Positions 11,464 through 24,923 of a DNA stretch of 64,000 bases are shown one piece after another (position 1 is the stretch's first letter; each line of letters starts with the position of its first letter). The notes beneath the pieces were generated by a model, which was not told the origin of the DNA, did not search any database, and was given only the letters and a program-made list of their open reading frames with translations. Made by a program: the position numbers and the translations under genes. Origin of the DNA: Dillenia suffruticosa (lineage: Eukaryota > Streptophyta > Magnoliopsida > Dilleniales > Dilleniaceae); NCBI GenBank assembly GCA_033439265.1, contig JAVTVX010000005.1:4846001-4910000 (forward strand), in the 5' to 3' direction.

Positions 11464-14400
11464 GTTAGCTATGAAATGACGTGAGAGATTGATGTCTGCA
11501 AGTCAAGAAACATCAACTGGTGCAGGAAAACTTACAACAAGACTTCAAATTAAAAGTTTATATGGAACAAAGTGAAATCATGAACTAAAAGAAAATGCAA
11601 TTGAAACTAGTTAAGTAAGATTGCAAGCCAAAGCATACAACTTTATGAAGATGAAGATATGCTGCATAATTCTAACAAACAGGGATATAGGCACTGAGAA
11701 TGTGGTATTTGGTGGCAACAGACTAATATTTTCCCCCTATAAGGGATCATCCCAAAAATATAGGACACCACACAACATGGATACGGTAATTAAAATATAT
11801 ATAAATATGTAAGTGCTAATATTTATTAGTATAAAATAAAAAATAATAAAAAATATTGTTAGTAACATAATAATTAAGACAAAATTAATCATCAAAACCA
11901 ATAATTTGTTATACAATTAGATTCATAAAATAGAGTTTAAATTTAATTTTCAAATTTTAAAAATTAGATTTTTTTCTATTAAAAATTCAAAAATTCAAAA
12001 AAAAAAATGGTCCACCATGTCCTAATGTCAGTGGTGTGTCCAACCCTGTGCTTTGTCTGGGATTAAAATTAATTATTTTATTTAGACACGTACAAAGTGA
12101 CTCAAACCCTTCTTGTAGGCATAGAGGCAGTTTGTTGTGTTCAGCAAGTGCCAGGCACGCGAACACACCAATCAGATTGCCTGTCTGTGCATCATACCAT
12201 GTCACATCCAACATGGTTTTAGACGTGCACAGAGTTATAATAAGCAAAGAAATAGCAAATCAAGCCAAACAAGACTAATTATGGTCTAGCTTCTAGCTTC
12301 TCATCCTTATGCTTCTCAAGTAAAATCGAATGAGTAATATTGTATACAGCAATCAACTGGAGAATTATTTTTCTACTCAACAAAGTTTCCAAGTTGATAA
12401 CACAAACAAATAAAGCACTGATGTAAGATTGTCCTCAATTATGATGAACATAATTAAAAAATCACAAATTTAGTTTCGGAACAATAAATCATACTTGGGA
12501 CAATAAAAAATTTACAGATTGCTCACAAAAGACAACAAAAGATAGAGAAATGGCTTCAGACGAAACTAGATCGGAGAATTAGTGAACCATCTTATCTAAA
12601 ATTCAATAACTATCAGCCCAAAATGTAAATGAGATGCCATATTATGGGTACATAGGAAAGTCAATAGTATTATGATATATGCACAATAGTCAATCTCAAT
12701 AGAAAGAAGACTGAATCTCAAAATCACTTTAATGGAGAAGAAAACTACAGAGGGATGCAAACCTGATCTGCAGATGTACAATCCAGTAACAACCAATCAA
12801 AACAGAAGGATACTTGCCCAGGAGATGTGAAAGCCCAATGGCCAGCGTGTGTGTGCTTGAGTCGCAGCTGTCTTTATATGAAACCACAAAAGAGATGCAT
12901 TCAACTTTATCAAGAAGCTCCCGTCCCTTTTGGGAAGTATAATTTACCTTTTCACATACAGCTCAATATGGAAAACTCAATTTGTCATGTGAAAAGTTTA
13001 AGATAAAATACCATCTATAGCAGATTGCCACGTTAGATATCATACAACAAATTCAAAGTACCCTACATTCCATGGATTTAAAGCGATCATAAAAGGCAGC
13101 ACCATAGGGGGTGTACCGCATTAAACATCCTATAACAAGTTCAAGGTACACAATATTCTATGAATCCAAAACAGATTGTTACAGCCATGGCCACCATAGG
13201 AGTGCAACGGCATTAAACATTGCATAACAAGTTCAAGGTAGCTTACATTCCATGGACCTTGGACCATAATGGCCACCACTTGGACCAAAATGGCCACCAC
13301 TGTGACCAATATTCTTAGGCCCACAATGGCCGCAAAATGATGAATTATTGTCCCCTACAAAGATTGTAGACACAGGTGTATCTACATGCAAATTATTTTA
13401 ACAAAGTGAAATACATAGATTGACCAATGGAATGTTACACCTGTTATGACCCATGACACTGTCATAAAACCTCTACAAAGTAGAAAGGTCCATCTGCGTT
13501 ACACCTGATACAACTGCAGCCACAACTGAGTCAACATTTGTCATCACAGTTTGATTCCACGCTAAATCTGTACCTGATGACAGCTTTAGTGTCAATAGAT
13601 TTAACAGATTAACATGGGGACATCCTTACAAGACAAACCATCCTAGCATATATAATTAAAGAAGTCATTCATTTCTCTTAAATATCTTAAATTAACTGGT
13701 AAAACCAATAAAGAAGCACAAAAATAATGCACAGAGTACAGAGTACAACCAAATAGAACAGGCAATATGCAAATGTTTGCTCCAAAGATCAGTAAAACGA
13801 AAACCAATAAAGAAGCACAAAAATAATGCACAAAGTACAGAGTACAACCAAATAGAACAGGCAATATGCAAATGTTTGCTCCAAAGATCAGTAAAAGGAA
13901 CAAAACAAGAATCTCAGCAGTGAAGAGTAACTATGTGCACCTTAAACCATCTCCAGAAGCTGATCTACTGAAATTATTGAAATGTTCCTTTCCACATGAT
14001 CCCCAAAATTTGCTTCAATGGTAGCACTACATGAAACACTATTGTAGAAGTTCAAAAAACAGTTTGGAAACCGAAGCCCTAGGGTTCTGATAATCCACAA
14101 CATTTGGCATTTGTTACCATGCTCCTTATCCAATGGTAATCTTGTATAGATCCTAGGCCATTGTTTAAGGACCTGTTCATGAAAAATGCATGCATATGAA
14201 CCAAAGTACACCATTTTCTGTAAAAACTAAGTGGGCCATATTAAATTACGGTGTGGTCACTCCCTTAGAGTTAAGCAATTCCACCTACATTTATGCATAT
14301 AATTGTGAAAAAAGTAAGCACAAGATTAAAATGGACTGGGAGTACTCTGCCACAATGAAGGTCAAATACTCTATGAATGCACAAGGTTCCAGAAAATTCA

Positions 14401-14700
14401 GCCAAGAAAAATAATGACTTCAAATAGTAAGCATACTTAAACAAACTCCTAAGCAAGTCTAGTAACCAAGCAACCAAGACCTACTTAATGACCATCAGAG
14501 CAGTTGTTCTTAAAGAGGACAGGTAAAAAATTTGGCTAACGAAACCATAACAGCATAAATGGCAGCTAGTGACAGAAGCAAGATAAAAGCAATTTCTATT
14601 TAAAACCAAGCTAAACATAGGTAATAACTTTGGCAAAACTGCTCTATTACATACACTAGCATCAGAAACAAGTACCTCAGTAATCGTGATTGGTAACAAA
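11464..14700. other. Spacer downstream of the dehydrogenase gene
   Basis: AT-rich, with no gene recognised. Minus-strand frames at 11987-12247 and 13942-14214 look mildly protein-like (the latter has Cys and Trp and no low complexity) but match no family I know. They could be exons of an unrecognised gene. Related copies of a segment beginning CATTAAACATxxxATAACAAGTTCAAGGTA occur near 13020-13080, 13115-13165 and 13205-13260. Confidence 0.35.
13702..13898. repeat. 99-bp tandem duplication
   Basis: Two adjacent, almost identical 99-bp units (13702-13800 and 13801-13898). They differ by only a few substitutions, so the duplication is recent. Confidence 0.9.
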
Positions 14701-17700
14701 TTATAACCGAGGTGTTGGGTTGGGCTTCTGAGATGATTTACTGTAGTTGTAAACCCCTATGCCGCGTTTTCTCCCAAGGCGACCAGCATCAACATATTGA
14801 ACAAGAAGAGGGCAAGGAGCGTACTTGCTATCTCCTAGTCCAGCATAAAGAACTTTCATTATTGACAAGCAAACATCCAAGCCAATAAGATCTGCAAGCT
14901 CAAGAGGACCCATAGGATGGTTAGTTCCAAGTTTCATTCCCAAATCAATATCTTCCTTTGTAGCCACCCCAGTATATAGTGCAAAAAATGACTCATTGAT
15001 CATTGGCATAAGGATCCGGTTCACAATGAAGCCTGAAAAATCTTGAGAGCATATAATTGTTTTGCCAAACCTGCATAGTCAAGAGGTACCCGATAAAAAT
15101 TTGCAGACTACATTTTAAACCAAAGCCAAACCATCAAACAAACATGGTTCAGCTAACTCAACAAGCAAAGAGGGACAGCTATTGATCATTTAATATCCAT
15201 CATGACATAGACAGATGGACATATGGCAAGCCCCCCCCAAAAAAAAAATGAAAAATTGTAGGATTTTGGTGTATTTAGCATATTTGGCTCCCTCCTTCCC
15301 TCTAATAATTTTAAGCAGTTCTAATTTGGAGAATGCTTGATTCGGATTGTATATTCAACTCATCTTAGTAGGGGCAAGTTACCCACCCCCCGCACCCCCA
15401 CCCCGAATTTTAAAATTGGTAGTGTTTTGCTGTGCATAACATATTTGCTCCCTCAGTCCCTCTAATAATTTTAAGCATTTTTAATTTGGAGAAAGCTTGA
15501 TTTTGATTGTATACACAACTTATCTTAATCATGTATAAATTTCTCAAACCTATATAATATTTGAGTAGTTTTTTTTTTTTTTTTTTGAGATGATTTTATT
15601 ACTAGTTACACAAATTTTATGCATGTACATATGAATGTGTGTGTATATATTGTATAGATACCCTAAAAGTTATATAATTAGTATACGTTACCCACCCCAA
15701 AAAAATTTTCAGATCCACCACTGCATCATGAGAAAAAGGTTAAATATTTGTAGCAAAGCATGTACATGCAAAACAGTAGCTGGGTGGAGGAGAGGAAAGA
15801 AAGAAGAGTTGAATGAATTAATCTTTTGATAATGAAGTGGATAGATAATTTAAAAAACCAAAACATACAGACATGATGATATGCATACAGAAATTCATAG
15901 TCTTGTTGATCACCTCTCTGCTAAAGCTTTAATTGTTGTGAATGTCTCATCTGATGTGTCTGCACCTCTAATAATCTCAACAAGCTTCATGGTGGGCGGA
16001 GGATTCATAAAATGCATGCCAATAACCTGCACAAGGCAAATTTACGATTCATAATTCGTAGTCATTACGTGAAGAAAGAGGGTAAAATTTGCGATGGACA
16101 CTAGCAGCCTAGCTTGTGTGACATATAGATACTGGCATACATGCTGATTGCTGTAATACAAGTGCGCATTGACTGTGATAAACAAGACCATACATGGTAG
16201 ACAAGGTAACTATTGTGATTAACGGATGCCATAAGAGATGGTATCCAAAGAATGATAAAGCTTTTAGCATGTCTCAAAGTCATCCACTGATATCCATTCC
16301 AGCCGGGTTATGATAATTTTCAATTCAGTTTCATTATGTTATAACATGATACTAATAATACAAATTTAGAATGTCTAAAACACAGTCAGGATAGCCAGTT
16401 CAAATAAAGAGACTTTAATAGGGATCAAAGAAAGAGGAAAAGTACAATGCAGACGACAAGTTCCTTAAAAAGTCCTTTTTTTTGGGGGGGGACAAGGTCA
16501 ACATATCCTACTAGAAGAATGCAGAAAAACTGAAAAATAAAAAAAAAATGTATGGAAATCCAAACATCAGATGAAGGCAAAGGTTATGAATCACTTTTAA
16601 ATATCCTCTAAGGAAAAAAAAAAAAAAAGGAAGCAAGAAACAATATCTGCAAAATTATGAAGTATAGGAGGGGAAACTACTATATATATTTGGGGTACAA
16701 AAAAGGTGCTTGGCACTAACAGAAGGCTCTTTTATTAAAAAAAAAAAAAAATTCAAATCATTGGCACAATATATGGCAATTGGCCAAAAGTTACTTTTGT
16801 TCTACCTCAAAAGAAAAGATCATTTTGGTCCAAAACAACAGCAATGTTCTACAACTCTAAATTATTAAGAGCCAAACCCATACGGATTTACTTTTCAAAA
16901 TATATTCTGATTAGCGAAATGGTCTTTCATCTCAGCCGTGTGTCAAGGAAGGACGAGCGAGAATTGATTGCACAAGAACACAAAGAAAGAGTGAGAGCGA
17001 GATTTATTGAAGAGACGATTATAATACCCAAATCTGGGGTTGAAAGAAGGACTTTTGAAGAGTAATGTTTTAACATATTTTGGAGATTTTTTTACATATG
17101 GAAAGCCATCAATTGCTAGGCATCCCTGTGCCCCATCTACATGTATTTCTAGGAACCTACAGCTAAAGAACTGTATTATGCATGCATTGCAGTGTATACC
17201 ACTGACAAGAAATTTGCAGGAGAAAAAGTAATGTCTAGTTTCTCATTGTCTGAAAGATATCCCAAAGAGCAGATTAGAGTAAAATCCTATTAATTTTAGG
17301 GAAAATTACATAAACCATTCTAAGTTAGCCCAAGGATTAAACTTTGCATCTTGTGGTTTGAAATATTACACTTTGACCCTCAAACTAATGGTGTTATGTT
17401 TGCCATTAGAATTTTTCAATTTGCAGAATTTCCCCTAAGATAAAACAATTTTTTTTCACCATCATCATCAATTTTACTTCATGAGATAAAACGAACTTTG
17501 TATCGATTATTGTTGTTGTATAAAGAAAACAATCATATAAGTGAGCATACGATATAAAATAGAGTACAATGGCGTAAAAGGATCCATATAACCGAGCCCT
17601 CTTAGTGGGACAAAGGCCTAGTGTGATTGTTTGTTATTCAGATTGTTTTCTTCATAATCAATTTTCTTTTTTCGCATCGTATTGCCCATCACTTCCTTCT

Positions 17701-20700
17701 CAAACCTCTTATTCTTCCTTAGTTTCTCAAGTAATCCTTCTTCATTTTCACTTTTTTTTTTTGCCTTTTACAAGTTTTGTCTTCTGGATATTCCTAATTT
17801 TTGGTTTTTCATGAGGGTTATCCACTGGTCTTGCCTTTTGCTTCTTCAATTTTTATTATAAATTCTCAATCCTCAGAAGATTGATAATCTGATTGTTGAT
17901 ATGTGTTTTGTGGTCAGTTTTGCCAAAAATCTGATTCTTCTGCTCTTGATTTTGTCCTTTTGGTATTCCTAATTTTGGTTATTTGTAGAGAAAATGTTGG
18001 CAATTCGATGGCTCATGAGAGTTTTATCTTCATTTTTTTCTAAAATTCTGATTCTAGCAACACTCTGCAGTTGTTTGCTCCTCTTGGTGTTTCTAATTTT
18101 GGTTACTTGCGAGGGTTTTGTGTTCACTTTTGCAAATTTCTGATCAATTACAATTTCTCATTTTTGTAACAAGTTACAGGATTTTTCTCTTCCTGCAATT
18201 TTTATGAGGGGTTTTGTGTTTGCTTTTGCTAATATTGCCTTATCTGATTAATTATAAGTTCCTATTCTTCCAACTATCTGCACTTGTTTGCTCTTTTGAG
18301 AAATCCTAATTTTTGTTATTCTTTCTGAGAACATTGATGATTTTAATTGTTCATGTTGGTTTCGTGTTCACTTCTTCTGGTATTTCTTTTCTGATTGAGT
18401 GTTTTTTTTTTCACCTTCCCAGGGAACCCAACATTCAAATTCTCATTTCAACAACAATCAACAGTTGTTTTGCACTTCTGCGTATTTCTAATTTTGGTTG
18501 CCTTTTGTGAAAACATCAACAATATTATTGTTCATGAAGGTTTTTGTGTTCATTTTTTCTGGGATAGGTTTTATGATTGAGTATTCATCACCTGGTAAGG
18601 GGATACAAGATTTAATTGGGTTGTGAATGGATTGTTAGAATGGTTGAACCTTGGGAAGTTCAGGCAGATGAGGATACATATTTAAGCTCAGGCAAATCAG
18701 AGAAAGAATGCAGTTAAACATGAGCTCACAAAGACCCTTTTTTAAGTCAATCAAAGAGACAAAGAATAGAAAGAAAGAGACAAAGAAGAGAAAGAGAGAG
18801 GAGAGAGAGAGAGAGAGGATATATTTAAATCCATTTTCAGAGAGACAGAGAGACAGAGAGAGAGTATTTTAGACTTTTCACACAAAAAATGCGAAGCTGG
18901 CCACTCATTCCGTAACAACTCAATAACGGAGGTTGGAAAGCATAATCAGAATTGAAACCATATGGTGCCAACCACAAAATGCAAAGCACAATCTCGGGTC
19001 AAATTTAGGATGGTTTCGGTAATTTTCCCTTAATTTTAGCACAAATCAAGGTTCAAACATTTTGTATCCATGACATCTTATTAGTGGACTGCCACTGAAT
19101 GAATGGCAATCCACTGAAGGAGGGTAGAAAGCCATGGTACTCACACTGGCAAACCTATAACAATTACTACTTGAATCTGTAGTAAACAACTCAAACCAGA
19201 AGCTAAATAGACTAAGATCATCCTACGTCTAGCATAGAAAATTATTAACATCTGGATTTCTAAGTTGAATATGTAGTAAACAACTCAAACCAGAAACTAA
19301 AGAAACTAAGACCATCCTATGTCTAGCATAGAAAATTATTAACATCGGGATTTCTAAGTAAAACCTGATGAGGTCTGCTAGTCGCAGAAGCTAAACGTGT
19401 GATGGAGATTGAACTTGTATTAGATGCCAAAATGGCTGAAGCTTTAGTAATCTTATCTAATTCACGAAATAGGCTTTTCTTCACTTCCTCAGATTCCACA
19501 ATTGCTTCAATAATAACATCTGCAGATTGAAGCTCTTCCAAATTTGATGTATAGCGTAGACGTCTCAGAGCATCAGTAACCTCTGACTGAAATAAGAACA
19601 CATGGATTACTGAAATTCTTGAACACACCAACAGACTATAACTTACTCACATTTTGTCACACCATTTTGTATGATCTTAAAAAAAACCAACGGAACAGAA
19701 CATTTTCAAGCAGTCAAGAACAGTTTAAGATAGAAACAAGACCCAATGATGCCTACCCATCAATTCTCATTGAATAGTAATTAAATACCAAATATGAATA
19801 AAGTCTCTTGCTTCTTTGGACTCAATAATGTACCGGATCAAATTGCCAAATCTTTCAAAGACACCACATCATTTGTCACTTGCAGTCAAAATTCAAAATA
19901 TGTGGATTCTGACATTGGAATTTCAAAGACATCATGCTGATGTTGTACCTTGTAACTTGGAGCCAACTATAATAGATAATCAACTCAGGGGTCCCAAGTT
20001 TACAAATAAAACTTACATAACATATGAGAATTCACACACTCGTTCTCAATTCTGATCAGTAAGATAAGGTGATCAAGTTTTCTCTGCAATATAGTAAAAA
20101 AAAATTGCTACAACTTTAGGATGATTGACTAAACTAAAGTTACCCCCTCATTGCACCATAAAGACATAAGATTTTCTTGCAAATGTGGTTACCAGAAAAA
20201 CTTTTCTTGGGCTTGACTATGTATAAGTCCTCGTATCCTACAAAATAACCGAGGTCCAACCGCAATAAATTGAAAAATAAATGAACAAACTAGTACTTAC
20301 CGAAAATAATTTGAAGTCATTTATTTCCCACCTTTCTTTTAAATTATTATTATTATTTATTTATTTTGCAGTTCTACTAGGGCAAAAAAGAAAGGGGGGA
20401 AAACATCATCAGTGGCTAGAAAACACAATCTCCACATTTGTTTTTGACAAAGCAGCAGGTTCAATTCCAATCATAGAAACACAAATTCAAGAAAAAAATT
20501 AAAAATTAAAAAATTAGAAAGAAGAAAGAAAGAAAAAAGTTAGGGTCTTGGGATTGACCTGAGAGAGACGGCCTTTGGAGAGGAGACGGTGAAGGGAATC
20601 GGAGATGGATTTGGAGGCTCTACTGAGAGCGGCGACGTCAGTGTCGTGAACCCAGACGTCGACGCCACGCAAGGCGGAGATTTGGGCGATTCCCGACCCC

Positions 20701-20744
20701 ATCTGTCCACCACCGACCACTCCGATTATGGTTATCTCCGCCAT
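14701..20744 (-). CDS. 3-hydroxyacyl-CoA (3-hydroxybutyryl-CoA-type) dehydrogenase, four exons
   Basis: An NAD(P)-dependent dehydrogenase of the short monofunctional type, acting on 3-hydroxyacyl-CoA. Exons on the minus strand are 20744-20559, 19586-19365, 16026-15914 and 15070-14701, with GT/AG introns and consistent phases, giving 296 residues. The Rossmann motif [10 protein letters not shown] is at residues 11-20. [16 protein letters not shown] and the C-terminal [14 protein letters not shown] follow and match the catalytic Ser/His/Asn regions of the family. Arabidopsis At3g15290 has nearly the same length and motifs. The protein ends in PRL, a known plant peroxisomal targeting signal variant, so a peroxisomal location is likely. 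No lesion was found. The 3.3-kb second intron and the third intron carry old repeat debris. Confidence 0.95.
15190..15730. repeat. Transposon debris with a partial tandem repeat in intron 3
   Basis: Two related stretches of about 159 bp begin at about 15289 and 15448 (GCTCCCTC..GTCCCTCTAATAA). C-runs flank them near 15230 and 15386, and the debris ends in TTTTCAGATCCACCACTGCA. I read this as remnants of a short interspersed or hAT-like insertion. No coding part remains. Confidence 0.45.
17700..18590. repeat. Degenerate tandem repeat in intron 2
   Basis: Imperfect units of roughly 200 bp share the segments TTGTTTGCTC, TTCTAATTTTGGTTA and TTTTGTGTTCACTT in the same order, near 18070, 18280 and 18470, with weaker copies upstream. 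The sequence is T-rich in gene-antisense sense and non-coding. Confidence 0.55.
18765..18870. repeat. Purine (GA/GAAA) microsatellite
   Basis: A GA-rich tract in intron 2 with GAGAGAGAGAGAGAGAG and later ACAGAGAGAC units. Confidence 0.85.
19179..19358. repeat. 94-bp tandem duplication next to the exon 2 donor
   Basis: Two units begin with GTAGTAAACAACTCAAACC at 19179 and 19273 and end with ATTAACATCxGGATTTCTAAGT. The second unit ends six bases before the exon 2 splice donor (19363-19364), so the duplication is intronic but abuts the splice site. Confidence 0.85.
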
Positions 20745-21481
20745 CGGATGATTCCTCGATCGTCGCCGGAACCCCCAAAAGGTTCTTTAAAACAAGGACT
20801 GAATATTGACTTTTAGATTTTCTTCTCTCTCTTTTTTTTTTTATAAAATAAAATTCTCATCGATCGTGTAGAAAGAAACTAGGAGGTGTACACGCTGCGC
20901 AATGTAGTGTTTTGATTTTGGCTACAAATTGACGGGAGTTATCCGGTATGGTTTAGTAAAATTTATATTAATTTCAATTTTGATTTTGACTGCAAACTGA
21001 GAGGCTAAATTTTATAAAACTTATGAATGACAACTGAACAACATCATATGATAAAAATTTTTTAAATTTTACTAATTATAAAACTAAAAAAATTATAAAT
21101 TTTAGTATTAATATTTTAATATATCAAATATCAATACTTTAGACTTTAAAAAAAAATATTACATACCGTAAATATTTAATTCTTATAATATTAATATTTT
21201 TTAGTATCAATACTAATTTGTAATATTTAAAATTAGTATTTAGTAATTTATATATTAAATATAAATCATTTTTTGTGTATATTCAAATTATTGATTATTT
21301 GTAATACTAAATCAAAATTAAAAATTTTATAAAATATTATATTGAATATTAAATTACCATTGTAGTTCTGATTAAATAATCATCTGATTATAAAATTTTA
21401 TGATTGTATTTAACATATGTAAAATATTTGTAATGCGTTCATTAAGAAATTTTTTTTTATGAGGGGCTAGATTTTGAAAAG

Positions 21482-22967
21482 TGGTGTATCGTTAAACAAC
21501 CAAAAATAAAATTACCTACTTCACTAAAACGAGTCTAGGGTGAGCAGGGTCGAATCCACAGGGAACGGTAGATTTATCTCTTTCAAGAAAAATAAAAATA
21601 TGGAGGGTTTGATAAAATAATCTAAAATAATTAAGCAGACCAATCACTAAAATTAACTACAATAATGATGAGAAAATATCAATTAAAGAAAATGATGTCA
21701 ATGAAGAGAAAAATCTAGCCAAATGAGTTATTTCCACCTTGATGTGTTTGATTGATTATCGATACAAAAATTACTCAATATTATGCGAATAAATTGGTTA
21801 TAGCCGCTAAGTATCACGAAGCGACCAATCTCTCCGTACTTATTCGGTAATCAAGATACTATCGTTAATTATTTCCATAATCGAAAGACAACCCAAGAGA
21901 CTCTCGTTGGATTTAATGTTCCGACAGCATTAAGATCTATAGAGACCCAATTCTAATAAGTAAATTCCAACCTGAATTTATTTAAATTAAATTGTTTAAT
22001 CTCTTGACATAAATCCTATCGCTTGCGATGCCATAAAATTATGTCAATTAACACTCCATTAAAAACATACAAACATTGCTATTTTTAAATGGTAGTAAAC
22101 TATTTTAGGGCTATTAAACATAGCGCTCTATTTAACAATCCCAAAACAATCATAAACACTAAGCATAGAGATTAAATAAATACCCACAAATATCAAGTAA
22201 ATAAAATCATTTAGATTTCACAATTATCATTTATCAAGATTTCAATAATCTTTTGACAAGAAAAATAAATTAAAAACAAAGCATAATAAAAAGAAAACTC
22301 ATAAAAAATGAATATTGTTTCTAAGAAATGAAGAAAAGAACAAAGAGTTTCTCCTCCGGCTGAAGGCTGCTACTGTAGACTTGAATAGTGCTGCCCCCAA
22401 GGGGCTGCTTGGCTGCCTCCTCCAAGGTTCCCTCCAAGGTTTGGAATACTCCTATATATATATATATGAGTAGAAACCCTAAAGAATATAAGATTTTTCC
22501 TATTTGTAAAAAATAAATATTTCTAACCCTAATAACTACTAAATAAAAAGAAAGTAAAAAATAAAAAGTAAAATTTCTAAAACATAATATTTAACAAATT
22601 TACATCTTTAAAAATTTCTTTTCCTAAATATTAGGAATTGAATAAAATTCTTCAATATTTTCAATATTCCAAATCTACTCCAATTTCCTTTTGAATGTGT
22701 AATGGGGAAAGGAAATTTTTACTGCAGTAAATCTTCAAAATCTCTTGCTTGCCTCTTGAAATCCACGTGCCTACATGCTAATGAAAGAGTATTGCTGTCC
22801 AATTTTCCATATTTTACAAAATTGCTCTAATTTAGCTCATTTTTCTTCATTTTCCATAATAAGTCTCCTCCTAAATCAAATGTCACAAAACATAAATATT
22901 AGTGTAATATTTATTCAAAAATAATACAAAATCAATCGCAAATATTACACTTATTTAAGCTCTATCA
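21482..22967 (-). repeat. LTR (3' LTR in element sense)
   Basis: Pairs with 26157-27641. The inner edge is fixed by the adjoining purine tract and the outer edge by the AAAAG target-site duplication. A short TA run lies near 22453. Confidence 0.93.
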
Positions 22968-22980
22968 AATTCCCCCACAC

Positions 22981-24923
22981 CTAGATGATATTTGTCCTCA
23001 AGTATCTCTAACTAAAATAAAATAAAAACTATCCAACCTATTTTTTTCTTCCAAGTGTCCAAGTTAACAATTACTATAAAAGTCAAACAAAAAACACAAT
23101 CAAAACAACAAGTATTTCACAGCATTCTGTACTAAAACAACTTCCACATGTCTCAACAGTCACTTATGAAATCAAAACAGCAAGATTCGACAATCCTCTC
23201 CAAGGGATCACTCTAATGCACTCGAAAGGGTGAAAAATATTTCAACAACACTCAAATCAACACATTGGAATTGACATTACCATATGCTTGCAAATATATC
23301 AAATCTCCACAACTTAAAAATTAGAATTTCATGTATCAATTAAAAAGTCTTTTATTTGGTTGTAATGAGGTTTGGGTAAAAGGTAGGATAAAGGGATATT
23401 TAAGAGTTAAAAACGTACCAAAAGAAATATATAATTAACTACATAATTCTCATAATATCGATTGATCTTTGCCTCAAGCAATCAATAAACAAAATTTGAC
23501 TTCTTGCTCTTCAAATATATAGCCAACAGCAAACAATATACAAGATGTCAAATGATTTCTCAATTTTTCATAATTGAAGTATAAATAAATTTTCAATCAA
23601 AATACAATACTTCTCTTTCTCATCTTTTTTTTTCTTTTCTTTTTTTCTTCTTCTTTTCAACATTTTCTTTTTTTTTCAACATTTTCTTTTTTTTTTCTTG
23701 CTTTTTTTTTTTTTCGAACATATATCATCTTCGTGAAAATGTCAATATCAAAATTCTAATCATCATCTTCCTATTGAGGCGAATATAAAACCAAAATCAT
23801 GCAATTAAATATATATACCTTTGGTACTAGGGTTTGAAACGAAGGCTAAAATCAAAGGTTAGGTGTTGTATTGAGTGAGTTTTAAAGAAGAAAAAAGGTA
23901 AAGGCTCAAATTGGGTAACTAAGGGTTTATGAAATCAGGGTATGGATTTTAAGAAAGCCAAAAATAGGGTAAAACCTAAGTGTCTTTGTCATTTCAATGT
24001 ATAAAATCCTATATGTGATCTCGAAATGCATAACAATGCAAGTTCTAGAATGTGCAATCCAAGTGTGATAATCACTCATCAAGAAAAATAATCTCGAGCA
24101 CAAAGAATGAATTTACTCGTTTATGGCTCAAAACCTCACTTTTTAAGTAGAATTTGTGTCAAATCTTATATGTTTATCATTCAAAGAAAACTATTAAAGA
24201 CATGAGAAGCCATTTCAAGCACAAAAGCTATTGATACAAGCCATTTTTCATATATCTCTAGCCAACCAAATAGCATACATCAACAAAGAAAGTTCGGAAT
24301 TTTTTTTTTTAAGAAACAAAATTTAAACTAATAAAATAATAATAAAAAAACAAATATAGTGTCAAAAACCAAAACAAAAAGAAAAACACCTAACATCCCC
24401 CCACACCTAAATCATACATTGTTCTCAATGTATGCTCAAGTTAAGAGAGATAAAAAAAATGTATAAATAAATCAAATAAAATAAAAAAAACAAATAACAA
24501 ATAACAAATAACGAAGAAATAAAAGAGAAATGTGAGAACAATACTCCCCTAGGGTAGAGTGGAGAATGAAGGAATAATTCCAACGAACTCGAGAAAAGAG
24601 CTATGACGTGGGCACACCGTAATTATCAAGCATTTCGGTCCATTATTGAGACTTCAAGGTAGAGAGAGAAACCCTAAAAAAAAAAAATAAAATGCAAGTG
24701 TTAAAATAGAAGTGAAATTCGCCTCTATCTTTTTTTTTTTTTTTTAAAACCTAAATCAAGGATCAAGACTAAATCAAATCAATATAAATGAGAATAAATA
24801 AACAAAAATAAAAACAAAAACAAAAATAAAAATAAAAATAAAAATAAACATAAAGAAAGTATTGAGTTGCCTCCCAATAAGCGCCTTTGTTTTGTGTCTT
24901 TGGCTCGACATAATCTTTTCTTT
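22981..24923 (-). other. Non-coding interior of the LTR element
   Basis: Between the gag stop and the purine tract there is no pol-like coding sequence, only AT-rich sequence with T- and A-runs (23625-23715, 24300-24345, 24780-24850). This is where pol would normally lie, so it has been lost or replaced. Confidence 0.7.

Noticed and set aside
12036..12278. Overlapping frames on both strands near 12.0-12.28 kb
   Set aside because: Mildly protein-like on the minus strand, but no family, start context or neighbouring exon could be supported.
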